DNA from: CAVROT01 sp963722905
Lineage (GTDB): Bacteria; Pseudomonadota; Alphaproteobacteria; Rhodobacterales; Rhodobacteraceae
Length of the DNA: 64,000 nucleotides
NCBI GenBank assembly: GCA_963722905.1
Contig: CAVROT010000016.1
Span: 107,606-171,605, forward strand
Direction: 5' to 3'
Shown one piece after another: positions 17,472-26,545 of this stretch (positions are counted from its first letter, which is position 1; each line of letters begins with the position of its first letter). The notes below the pieces were generated by a model. It saw only the letters and a program-made list of their open reading frames with translations. It had not been told where the DNA came from and did not search any database. The position numbers were made by a program, and so were the translations under genes.

Positions 17472-20400
17472 ATGCGCCGCACGATATTTTCGGAAGATTT
17501 CAATGCGTTCAAGGGCACCGGCATCGCATCGGACCCGCTGGCGGGACAGCTCGATTCGGATGTGTGGACGGTCAGCGGCTTCGGCGACCCGGACGCCGAC
17601 GCGGCGCGCGGTACGACGTCGGGCGGCGTGACCACGGGCGGCCTTTATGCCGTCATGCGCGGCGCAGGCGACAGCGGCCTGTTGATCCAGCCCTCGGGCA
17701 GCGACTTCACGCCCGGCGACCTGACGATCCGGCTGGACGCAGGGGATGCCGCGCTGACGGACGTGATGCTGTCATTCGACCGTCTGGTGCAGAACGACCA
17801 GCCGCGTGCCAACAGCTTCGACCTGTCGGTGTCGCTGGACGGGTCCACCTATGCCGCGCTGGACGCGTTCACCAGCGGCGGCCCCGCCGACATGCTGGGG
17901 CTGATGTCGCAAACGGTGACGGTCGCCCTGCCGGACCTCGCCGCCGGCGCCGAGATCTTTCTGCAATGGACGGGCGACGATACATCCGGCGCCGGGTCGC
18001 GCGACGAGTTCGGCCTGGACAATATCCTGGTCGCGGGCGACACGGCCGACGCACCCCTGCCGGCCATCGTCATAAACGAGGTGCTCGCCAGCACCACGTC
18101 GACCGATTCGGAATACGTGGAGCTGTTCGGCCCGGCGGGCGCGTCCCTGGCCGGCCTCAGCTTCGTCTCGGTCGAAAGCGACCCCGGCACGTCCACCGGC
18201 GAGATCGAGTTCCGCTACGACTTCGCCGATGACGCGGTTATCGGCCTCAACGGCTTCTACCTGATCGCCAACGAGACGGCTCGGTTGACCTACGGCGTCA
18301 CTCCGAATGCCGCATTCACCGCGTCGATCGAGAAAAGCTCGGCCACATATGCACTCGTCGAGACGGCCAGCCTGACCGGAACCTTCGTCGCCGGCGGCGA
18401 GGTCGTGCGCGACGCGGTAGCCAACGTCGACAATGCCGACGACGCGGCCACGACGTTCTTCGGCGCGCCCGTCGTCGGGCCGGACGGATCGTTCCTGCCC
18501 GCCGGGGTGGGCCGCATCGTCGACGGCGTCGACACCGATACGGCCGCGGATTTCCGGATCCTGAACTTCTTCAACGACAGCCCGCCGAACACGCCCACCG
18601 CCGGCACTGGCGATGATGACGGTGGCGGCGACGGGGGCGGCGGCAACGTGACCGTCGACGATGCACCCACCGTCATCAGCGCGATCCAGGGGGCAGGCGA
18701 CACGAGCCCGCTGGTCGGCGCCCGCGTCGTCGTGGAGGCGATCGTGACCGCCGACTTCCAGTCTGGCGATGCGGACGAGATGCGCAGCCTCGACGGGTTC
18801 TTCCTGATGGAACAGGGCGCGGACCGCGACGACGACGCTGCGACCTCCGAGGGGCTCTTCGCCTACGAGGGCGGCGATACCCGTACCGACGTCTCCGAGG
18901 GCGACCTCGTGCGGGTCCTCGGGACGGTGGTCGAGAGGTTCGGCCAGACCGCGATAGAGGTGGACGAGATCCGCATCGAGCGCGCGGCCGCCGCCGATCC
19001 GCTGTCGCTTGCGGTGGAGACGATGCTGCCCGATACCTTCGGCAGGGAAGCGTTCGAGGGGATGCTGATAAGGGTGCCCGAACCGCTCACCTTCTCGGAA
19101 AGCTTCGATTACGAGGCGTTCGGCGCCGCCACCCTGTCGACCGACGGTCCCGTCTATCAGTTCACTTAGCAGAACGCGCCCGACGCCGCCGGGAACGCCG
19201 CCTATCTGGCCGAGGTCGCCGACCGCACCATACTGATCGAGGACGGGATCGGCGGGCGTCGTCAGGACGGCGACCCGATCCTGCAGCCCGACGGCACGCC
19301 GTTCACCGACGCCGCCGCATCGCGCATGGGGCAGTCCGTCACGGACCTGACGGCCATCGTCGAATTCTCGTTCGGCGAATACCGACTGCGCCTGCCCGGA
19401 GCCGAGGCGTTCGCCCTGGACCCGGCGACCAACCCCGAACCCGCGTTGCCCGCCGAAGTCGGCGGCAACTACACCGTCGCCGCGCTGAACGTCCTCAACT
19501 ACTTCACCACAATCGACGGGCAGATCGACAACGGAATGGATCCGCGCGGCGCAGATAGCCTGGCCGAGCTGGAGCGCCAGACGGACAAGCTGGTTGCGAC
19601 GCTGCGGGGCCTCGACGCCGACGTGATCGGCCTGATCGAGATCGAGAACGATTTCGCCGGCGACAGCTTCGCCCTTCTCGACCTAGTCGACGGGGTGAAT
19701 GCCAGCTTCGGGTTCGAGCGCTATGCACTGGTCGATCCGGGGCGCGCGTTCGTCGGCGACGACGCCATCGCGGTGGCCTTCGTCTACGATCAGACAACCA
19801 CGGCTCTGATCGGCGACGCCGCCATCCTCGACACGGCCGCGTTCCTGGATCCCTTGGGCGACGCGACATCCGGCGACGCCTACAACCGCGCGGCCCTGGC
19901 GCAGACCTTCGAGGATCTCAGAATCGGGCGGCGTCTTCACCGCGAGCGTCAACCACTTCAAGTCCAAAGGGTCGCTGACCGGCGCACCCGAGGACGAGGA
20001 CCAGGGCGACGGCGCGGGCAACAACAACGCCACCCGGACCGAGACGGCCCGCCTGCTGGCGGAATGGCTGGACACCGATCCGACCGGATCGGGCGACGCC
20101 GATGTCATGATCCTGGGCGATCTCAACAGTTATGCCCGCGAGACCCCGATCACCACGCTGGAGGATGCCGGCTATACCGATCTGGCCCGGCTTTACGAAG
20201 GCGACGATGTCTATTCCTATCGCTTTTCCGGGCAGATCGGCACCCTCGACTATGCCCTCGCGAATGAAGCCCTGACGGCGCAGGTGACAGGGGCCACGAC
20301 GTGGAACGTGAACTCCGATACGCCGGTGTTCTTCGACTACAATCTCGACGGCACGTTCACGAACCAGTTGCGCCCGACCGATCAGGGCCTCTTCGACGGT

Positions 20401-20811
20401 GCCAGCCCGGCGCGCGGGTCGGACCACGATCCGGTCGTCGTCGGGCTGGATCTGGTCGACGACCGCCCGCTCCTGCTGGCGGGCACCGCCGGCAACGACA
20501 GGCTGAACGGCACCGATGCGGACGAGGTCATCGACGGCCGCGGTGGGCGGCTGGACGTGCTGTTCGGCGGGGGTGGTTCGGATCGTTTCGTCTTCACTAA
20601 CACGGCAGGGGCGCGCGACGGGCTGCGCATTCTCGACTTCGACGTCGACGTGGACGTTCTGGATCTGGCGGGCGCCGCGGTTCTGTCGTCGTCCTCGGCC
20701 GGCCGGACGCTGCGGATCCAGCTGGACCAGGACCGCGACGCCATCTTCCTCGTCGGCGTCGACGATATAAACGCCGTAAGCTTTGCCGGAGATGAGCTGC
20801 TGACGGGCTGA
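17472..20811 (+). pseudogene. Secreted ExeM/NucH-like nuclease with RTX-type C-terminus, broken by a stop and a frameshift
   Basis: The reading frame opens at 17472 without a classical signal peptide. It encodes a lamin-tail-like segment (AIVINEVLASTTSTDSEYVELFG), an OB-fold-like region, an endonuclease/exonuclease/phosphatase domain (VIGLIEIEND, NHFKSKGS, MILGDLNSYARETPI, GSDHDPVVVGL) and a C-terminal GNDRLNG…GGGGSDRF calcium-binding repeat, as expected for type I secretion. A TAG at 19167–19169 interrupts it where relatives likely have a Gln codon (next residues QNAPDAAGNAAYLAEVADRT). A frame change follows at about 19915–19925. The whole would be about 1110 residues. Its product would degrade extracellular DNA. 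Confidence 0.85.
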
Positions 20812-20844
20812 TCCCCAATCGACTGGAACAAGGGAGTACCACGA

Positions 20845-21372
20845 ATGAACATCACGCAGATCGTATGTGCAGTCGCCGTCGTCATGGCGCCCATACCCGT
20901 GCAGGCCGCGACGACGGTCTATCGGGGCAGCGGCGACGTGTTCCTCGATGATCTTGGCCCGGCGAATGTGCTGGCCGACTTTCTGGACACCGGAACCGAC
21001 GATATCGACGTCGCCGTTTCCGGCCGGTTCGAGAGCGGCGTCGTCGCGGCAAGCCTACTGGTGTCCGATTTTGGTCCCGACCCCCGATTGAGCAGTACGA
21101 GCGTCGTGTCGGTGGATCTCTTCCCCGGAGGCAGCGACTCCCGTGTCGTGACCGCCGTCTTCGCCATGTTAAGCGGCACGGATGCCGGGCTGTTTGGCGC
21201 CACCGCGACGGCGATCTTCACTTTCTCGGCCGTCGATGTCGACGACGGTTTCCTGTCGCCCGTCGACGTGGTCATCGTCAGCGACCTCGCGCCGGTTCCC
21301 CTTCCCGCATCGCTGCCTCTATTGCTGGCAGGTTTTGGCTGTTTGGCCGGTTTCCGGCGGGTCCTGGGCTGA
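20845..21372 (+). CDS. VPLPA-CTERM sorting-signal protein
   Basis: A 175-residue secreted protein with a Sec signal peptide (about residues 1–21, ending PVQAA) and no recognisable central domain. The C-terminus has the tripartite sorting signal: VPLPAS, a hydrophobic stretch (LPLLLAGFGCLAGF) and a terminal RR cluster. In Rhodobacterales such proteins are thought to be processed by a dedicated exosortase (XrtD) and sent to the cell surface. No exosortase gene is in the window. It lies 33 bp after the broken nuclease gene and has its own ribosome-binding site (AAGGGAGT). Confidence 0.8.
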   Translation: MNITQIVCAVAVVMAPIPVQAATTVYRGSGDVFLDDLGPANVLADFLDTGTDDIDVAVSGRFESGVVAASLLVSDFGPDPRLSSTSVVSVDLFPGGSDSRVVTAVFAMLSGTDAGLFGATATAIFTFSAVDVDDGFLSPVDVVIVSDLAPVPLPASLPLLLAGFGCLAGFRRVLG

Positions 21373-21477
21373 CATCGGGCGGTCGGGCCGCGTTCCGCCG
21401 GGCAAGAGGAGTACGGCACCGTCTCGAATGCGGCGACCGTAGGGAATTGGTTGTCCGGCCAGCCGGCGTTCGCACTC

Positions 21478-21885
21478 TTAAGACGCCATTGCCGCGCCGG
21501 ATCCACGGCGTGCGGAATGGTTTGTCAGTGACTGCCTTATCGTATCCGCCAATGTCATCGGGTCGAACGGCTTCGGTATGACTGCAATGGCGCCGGTTCT
21601 GTAGAGTTGTGCGATCTCCGACGGCAGGGATTTAGCCGTCATGAAGATCGCCGGGACGTCCGACAGTTCGGACATGGTCCACAGATGCCCCAGCAACGTC
21701 GGGCCATCCATGTCCGGCATCATGACGTCCAAAAGTAGGACGTCTGGACGCGGGGCATGCGGGATGCATGCCAATGCTGTCGCGCCGCAATCGTGGGCGT
21801 CGACGTCCATCCCACCGACCATCTCTAGTGCCATCTTGGCCAGCTCGCGGATATCGGGCTCATCCTCTACGTAGGCGATTCGCAT
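21478..21885 (-). CDS. Single-domain response regulator (CheY-like receiver)
   Basis: The 135-residue protein is one receiver domain with no output domain. The acidic pocket is VEDE (residues 6–9), the phospho-acceptor is D53 in LLLDVMMPDMDG, the conserved Thr/Ser is in FMTAKS, and the conserved Lys is in VIPKPFDP. It lies 56 bp downstream of the hybrid kinase gene on the same strand, so it is the likely target of that kinase. It could pass phosphate on or act through protein contacts. Confidence 0.9.
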   Translation of the reverse strand: MRIAYVEDEPDIRELAKMALEMVGGMDVDAHDCGATALACIPHAPRPDVLLLDVMMPDMDGPTLLGHLWTMSELSDVPAIFMTAKSLPSEIAQLYRTGAIAVIPKPFDPMTLADTIRQSLTNHSARRGSGAAMAS

Positions 21886-21941
21886 ACTATGGGGCTCCTC
21901 TTGATAGAATCGGTCGGCGGCGTCTGTCGTATGTGCCGGGC

Positions 21942-23999
21942 TCAGCTGGCCTTGGGCAATGACACGAGCGACCCGTCGAGGATCCGGTAGATCAGGGCGA
22001 CCACGTCTTTCTCGCTGATCCGGGTCTTTACGAAGCGATGGCGGACGTTTGCGCGGCGGGGTACCACGACCTCCCTGGCCGTGAAGACGACGATGGGCGT
22101 GTCCGGGTCGACCTCGTCGATCAGGGTAAGCCCCGAGCCGTCTGGAAGTTCGTCGTCGATCAGCAATAGATCGTAGGCCCGACTCCCGATGGCTCTGCGT
22201 CCGTCCTCAAGTGATGCGACGTGTTCGACGAAGACGTCCGCGGAAAACATTCCTTTCAGAATTTCGCCGAGGCTCGCGTCGTCCTCGATATAGAGGATCC
22301 GCTTGGGGCGGTTGCCTGTATCCTGCGTGATCGCGGCATCGTGGATACCGACATCCCGGTCCGATGAGGCGTTTCGCGCGGTCCGGTCGGGCAGGTCGAT
22401 AGAGAACGTCGTTCCCTCGCCCTGATGCGAAACGAACCGAACCGACCCATCCATCTTCTCGACGATGACCTTGGCGATGTGGAGGCCTAGTCCGGTTCCG
22501 CCGCGCTGCCGCGAATCCGATGCGTCGACCTGCTCGAACCGCGAGAATATGCGGGACTGGAACTCATCTGGTATGCCCAGGCCTCTATCGACGACACTGA
22601 TCGTGATCTGCCCGCCCGAGCGATCGAGAATGATCCTTACCACATCGCCGCTCTTTGAAAACTTGATCGCGTTGGAAATAAGATTCGATAGAACTTGCTC
22701 GAATCTTGCAGGGTCGATCACAGCCACCGCATCCGTCGCCCGGTCCTCGAATTCGATCGAGACCTCGAGGTCCGGCATGTAGTTCGAGTACGACGGCAAC
22801 ATATCCCGTATCAGCGGGGCGACCCTAATCGGACGCAGATCGAAATCCAGAGATCCCCCCTCGACCTTTTCAACGTCGAGGATGTCGTTGATAAGCCGCA
22901 CCAGCCGTTCGCTGTTGCGCTGCGCGATGGCAAGCAGGCCGCGCGCCTTGTTGGGAATCTCGTCGCCCAGAACGGCCGTCAGCAAGCCCAGCGATCCCCT
23001 CACCGACGTCAAGGGTGTCCGCAGCTCGTGGCTGACCATGGAGACGAATTCGTTCTTCATCTTAAGTAACTGACGATGATGGGTTATGTCGCGGTTGTGC
23101 GTGATCACGCCGAGGACTTCACCCTGTGGCCCCGTGATCGGGACCTTCTGAGTGGCTACCCACGTCGTACGGCCCGAGATGTTTATCTCCTGTTCGACGG
23201 TCTGAACTTTGCCGCTTTCGATGGCCGCACGCTCGACCCTGGCGAATTCGTATGCGTCCGAGCCATCGTAGAAGTCCCTGTCGGACGTGCCGAGAAGGTC
23301 ATCGGGTTCCTTCACCCCGTGAAGGCGAGCCGTGGCAGGGTTTACGGCGATGAAGCGCCCGTCGGTATCCTTGGCGTTCAGCGCGTCGGGAAGGAGTTCG
23401 ACCATCTGGCGGTAGATGTTGTTGGTCCGGATCAGTTCGACCCGATGCATCTCGCGCCGGATAAGCATCGCGAGAAGCCAGGTGGTCGCGAACGTGAGCG
23501 TGGTCAGCGGGACGACCGACAGCTTGACTATGGCGAGGAAGCTCTCTTTCGGCACCAGGACGTAACCGGCACAGTACGCGAATGCGACCACCAGCGACAG
23601 CGCCGCCAGCGACCGCGGGCCCGGGGGTCTGCTGCCGTGCACGGCGCGAAAGACCAGCGCCGCAAGCGCCACGCTGACAATCGAGAGTACCCCCGCGGCG
23701 ACGCCCCCTCCGCCCAGCTGCATCCGCCAGCCCCCGGTCAGAATGACGGCGGCCACGGCGCCGATGGGGCCACCGAAATAGGCTGCACAGGACACCATCG
23801 CGCCGCGCATGTCGAATATGAAGCCGGGGATCAGCGGCTCTGCGACCGCCATCGACAGGCAGCCCGCCAGGCCAAGGACCACTCCGGTCGTCAGCTCGCT
23901 TTGCCGCGAGGAAAGACTGACGAATCTGTCGGCGACGAGCTGCCATATGAGGATGGCACCCGATATCACCGAGAGATTGACGACCAGATTTTGCCACAT
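21942..23999 (-). CDS. Hybrid sensor histidine kinase with LytS-like membrane sensor, PAS and receiver domains
   Basis: The 685-residue protein has a multi-span membrane region (about residues 8–182) that resembles the 5TM-LYT sensor (LIPGFIFDMRGAMVSCAAYFGGPIGAVAAVI). A PAS domain follows (about 195–310; YRQMVELLPDALNAKDTDGRFIAVN), then HisKA with H324 in MVSHELRTPL, and HATPase motifs N443, DRGLGIP (471–477) and GGTGLGL (500–506). The C-terminal receiver has D615 as the likely phospho-acceptor. I chose the ATG at 23999 because the first helix starts there; an in-frame start at 24116 would add 39 polar residues. It begins 163 bp after the HlyD-like gene. Confidence 0.9.
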   Translation of the reverse strand: MWQNLVVNLSVISGAILIWQLVADRFVSLSSRQSELTTGVVLGLAGCLSMAVAEPLIPGFIFDMRGAMVSCAAYFGGPIGAVAAVILTGGWRMQLGGGGVAAGVLSIVSVALAALVFRAVHGSRPPGPRSLAALSLVVAFAYCAGYVLVPKESFLAIVKLSVVPLTTLTFATTWLLAMLIRREMHRVELIRTNNIYRQMVELLPDALNAKDTDGRFIAVNPATARLHGVKEPDDLLGTSDRDFYDGSDAYEFARVERAAIESGKVQTVEQEINISGRTTWVATQKVPITGPQGEVLGVITHNRDITHHRQLLKMKNEFVSMVSHELRTPLTSVRGSLGLLTAVLGDEIPNKARGLLAIAQRNSERLVRLINDILDVEKVEGGSLDFDLRPIRVAPLIRDMLPSYSNYMPDLEVSIEFEDRATDAVAVIDPARFEQVLSNLISNAIKFSKSGDVVRIILDRSGGQITISVVDRGLGIPDEFQSRIFSRFEQVDASDSRQRGGTGLGLHIAKVIVEKMDGSVRFVSHQGEGTTFSIDLPDRTARNASSDRDVGIHDAAITQDTGNRPKRILYIEDDASLGEILKGMFSADVFVEHVASLEDGRRAIGSRAYDLLLIDDELPDGSGLTLIDEVDPDTPIVVFTAREVVVPRRANVRHRFVKTRISEKDVVALIYRILDGSLVSLPKAS

Positions 24000-24161
24000 A
24001 CCGCTTATCCTGCCTGATCTGCCTAGCGTTCCGAATACCTTTATCCTGGAAGTACTTAAGGAATGGAGAACGCCGCGAGACTGTCGCGACCGACTGGACG
24101 CCGCCATCGAAGCCACGTGCCGCGACCGGGCGGCGTCGGCGGGGCAGTGGTCATCCGACGA

Positions 24162-25295
24162 TCAGCCCGGATCCATGGCGGCGAGGTCGATGTTCTCGGC
24201 GATTCCCGCCCATAGCTCGCCGGCCGCGTGACCGATCGCGGTCAGTAGCCCGGACATCCCATCGCGAAGCGATTCGGCTGCCTCGCGGATGGGCGTCACG
24301 TTCCACGGCTGCGTGATCCGAACGGTGGATGTCGCCGGCAACGTCGCGCTCTGATCGATGGCGATACGCGCGAGTTGCCGTGTCTCGCGGACCTGGAAGG
24401 CATTCCTGAACTCGTCCGGTACGGCCGCCGACATCGGGAGGATGGACTGTATGTGCCCGGGAAGCGCGCGGCGTCCTGCGCGGACGGTGACGGCATCTCC
24501 GACCGAGATGCCGAAGACGTATTGTGGGGGCAGGTACGCCAGCACGTAGGGCAAGCCCCAGTAGACCGTCACCACCGGATCACCGGGGTTGAGGACCTCG
24601 CCCGGCGCAGGCACCTTGTCCCCGACCACGCCATCGGCGGCCGAACGGTGAATCCCGTCACGATAACGCGTTTCGAGCTGTCTCACGGCGCGGGCCGCCT
24701 GGGCGCGGCTGGCGTCAAGCGCGGTCAGTTCCGCTGCGAGGCCCTCGCTGCGGGCCTGGAGCGTTGCCGCCTCCATGTCGGCGCGGTGGAGCGCATCAGC
24801 GCTTTCGTCTTTCCTCGCGGCGGTCACGAGGCGCGACGTGTCGAGCGCTTCCAGCATCGCGGCGCGGTCGTTCAGCTCGGCCAGCCGATCCTTGGCGCGG
24901 GGATGCAGGGCGCGCGCCAAGGCGAGTTCGGAGCGCAGGCGGGCCCCCCTCTCGACCAGCTCGGCCTCCCGCATGGAGAGCTCGGCCAGGCGGGCGACCG
25001 TGTCCAGCGACTCCGCCCGGACCAGCAAGTCTCCTTCACGGACGGACTGTCCCGGCCGAACGGCGACCTGGGTGACGCGCACGAGCGACGTCGCGCCGAT
25101 GACGCTGCGGTCCTGAAGGACGAGCCCGTCGGCGCGCAGGAAGAGACGGTCCCCGGCCACGTAGTTGGCCAGGCCCGCGATGAACGCAGCGAGGATCCCG
25201 AGGTAGATCGTCCGGTCCCAGTTGCCCCGCTGTCGCCGGCGCGGCATCTCGACGGCCGCGGCGTCCACCCGGCTACGTTTCTTGAGCCTTTTCAC
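24162..25295 (-). CDS. HlyD-family membrane fusion/adaptor protein
   Basis: The 377-residue protein has a basic cytoplasmic tail, one membrane helix (about 29–47), a lipoyl-like beta segment (VAVRPGQSVREGDLLVRAES), a long coiled coil (about 95–190) and a second lipoyl half (SAADGVVGDKVPAPGEVLNPGDPVVTV). This is the layout of periplasmic adaptors for export of proteins, drugs or polysaccharides. The start is a GTG at 25295, only 2 bp after the glycosyltransferase stop; longer in-frame reads extend back into that gene. The partner suggests transfer of a polysaccharide across the periplasm, as in BgsB of the rhizobial mixed-linkage glucan system. That comparison is inference. Confidence 0.85.
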   Translation of the reverse strand: MKRLKKRSRVDAAAVEMPRRRQRGNWDRTIYLGILAAFIAGLANYVAGDRLFLRADGLVLQDRSVIGATSLVRVTQVAVRPGQSVREGDLLVRAESLDTVARLAELSMREAELVERGARLRSELALARALHPRAKDRLAELNDRAAMLEALDTSRLVTAARKDESADALHRADMEAATLQARSEGLAAELTALDASRAQAARAVRQLETRYRDGIHRSAADGVVGDKVPAPGEVLNPGDPVVTVYWGLPYVLAYLPPQYVFGISVGDAVTVRAGRRALPGHIQSILPMSAAVPDEFRNAFQVRETRQLARIAIDQSATLPATSTVRITQPWNVTPIREAAESLRDGMSGLLTAIGHAAGELWAGIAENIDLAAMDPG

Positions 25296-25297
25296 GG

Positions 25298-26545
25298 TCA
25301 GCCCCTTACCTTCTGGACCTTTTGCGGGACGAAGCTGTCCCTGTAGGAGGTGCGGAATATCCATTCGTCGGCATATGCGGCCAATCGCAGGACCCGCATG
25401 AAAACGCCGTAATAAAGACCGAACCCGGTCATGAAGGGCACGAGGGACAGGGCGCGGACATGCGGCGTGACGCTGGCGGCTAGCAGGAAGACGACGAGAT
25501 CGAGCAGGATCAGCGCAAGCTGGGCTCCCAGCAAGACCGTGATCGCCAACGGACCGTAGGTTACGACGAGCCACGCGAGGTAGATGGGCAGAGCGACGGC
25601 CGCGACCACGTTGAAGAGAAGGAACTCGGTTTCGTGTGCGAGTTCGTTCCACGAGAAGCGGGGCGAGAAGGGGTTCGTCACGGCGACATGTTTGCGGTAG
25701 CGTAACCGGATCGTGTCCCGTTCCCACCGGAGCCGCTGAGCAACCAGTTTTCCGAACGTCGACGGAACATCGGTATAGCAGACGGCGTCGCTGGCGAAGC
25801 GTACGCCCCAGCCCGCGGCGCGGAGGCTGAGCGTCAGATCCAGATCCTCGCCGCCGCCGGCATCATGGCCGCCCACCGCGTCGAACGCCGAACGCCTGAA
25901 AGCGCCGAACGCGCCTGATATGCACGACACCAGGCCCAGACGGTCCATGGCCTGCTTTCCGAGGGAGATGGTGATCATGTATTCGATGGCCTGAAAGGAC
26001 GTCAGCAGCGTCTCGTGGGCGTTGCGCACCAGAACCGAACCCGCCACGGCGCCGACGGACGGGTCCGCCAACGGGCGCAGGATGTTGCGGATGGCGTGAC
26101 GGTCGAAGGTGCAATCGCAGTCCACAAGGACGATGACATCGCCGCGCGCGAGCGATGCACCCATGTTGAGGCCCGCAGCCTTGCCGGCGCGAAGCTCGGT
26201 CGCGTGGGCCGATGCAATTAGCCCGCGCCGCCTGAGGTCGGCGATGCACCGGGCCATCCCGTCGGTCGATCCGTCGCTCATCACGACGATCTCGTTTGGC
26301 GGGCGGCTCTGCTCATGCAGGGCGCGCACGCATCTTTCGACCTTCGTTTCCTCGGAGTGGCCGACGACGACTGCGCTGACCGTGCCGAGGGTGGCGTCGT
26401 CGTCCGCAAGGCGGCTGGCGGGAAGGAAAGCGGTGAAGCCGAAGAGGATAAGGTAGCGCGGTATCTCGAAGATCGCGACGAACCAGAACAGGATCAGGAG
26501 GCTGTCGAAGCTCTGCGACAGGATGTAGTCGAGCGCGAGGTTCAT
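25298..26545 (-). CDS. Processive family 2 glycosyltransferase, membrane-bound
   Basis: The 415-residue protein has an N-terminal membrane segment (about 15–42), a cytoplasmic GT-A domain (about 53–290) and three or four C-terminal membrane segments (about 308–385). The processive GT2 residues are all there: D91 (SDGSTD), DCDC at 142–145, GEDLD (232–236) and QRLRW (270–274). This pattern is shared by cellulose, hyaluronan, chitin-oligomer and poly-GlcNAc synthases. There is no PilZ domain, so any c-di-GMP control must come from elsewhere. It overlaps the upstream regulator by four bases. The polymer is not predictable. Confidence 0.9.
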   Translation of the reverse strand: MNLALDYILSQSFDSLLILFWFVAIFEIPRYLILFGFTAFLPASRLADDDATLGTVSAVVVGHSEETKVERCVRALHEQSRPPNEIVVMSDGSTDGMARCIADLRRRGLIASAHATELRAGKAAGLNMGASLARGDVIVLVDCDCTFDRHAIRNILRPLADPSVGAVAGSVLVRNAHETLLTSFQAIEYMITISLGKQAMDRLGLVSCISGAFGAFRRSAFDAVGGHDAGGGEDLDLTLSLRAAGWGVRFASDAVCYTDVPSTFGKLVAQRLRWERDTIRLRYRKHVAVTNPFSPRFSWNELAHETEFLLFNVVAAVALPIYLAWLVVTYGPLAITVLLGAQLALILLDLVVFLLAASVTPHVRALSLVPFMTGFGLYYGVFMRVLRLAAYADEWIFRTSYRDSFVPQKVQKVRG

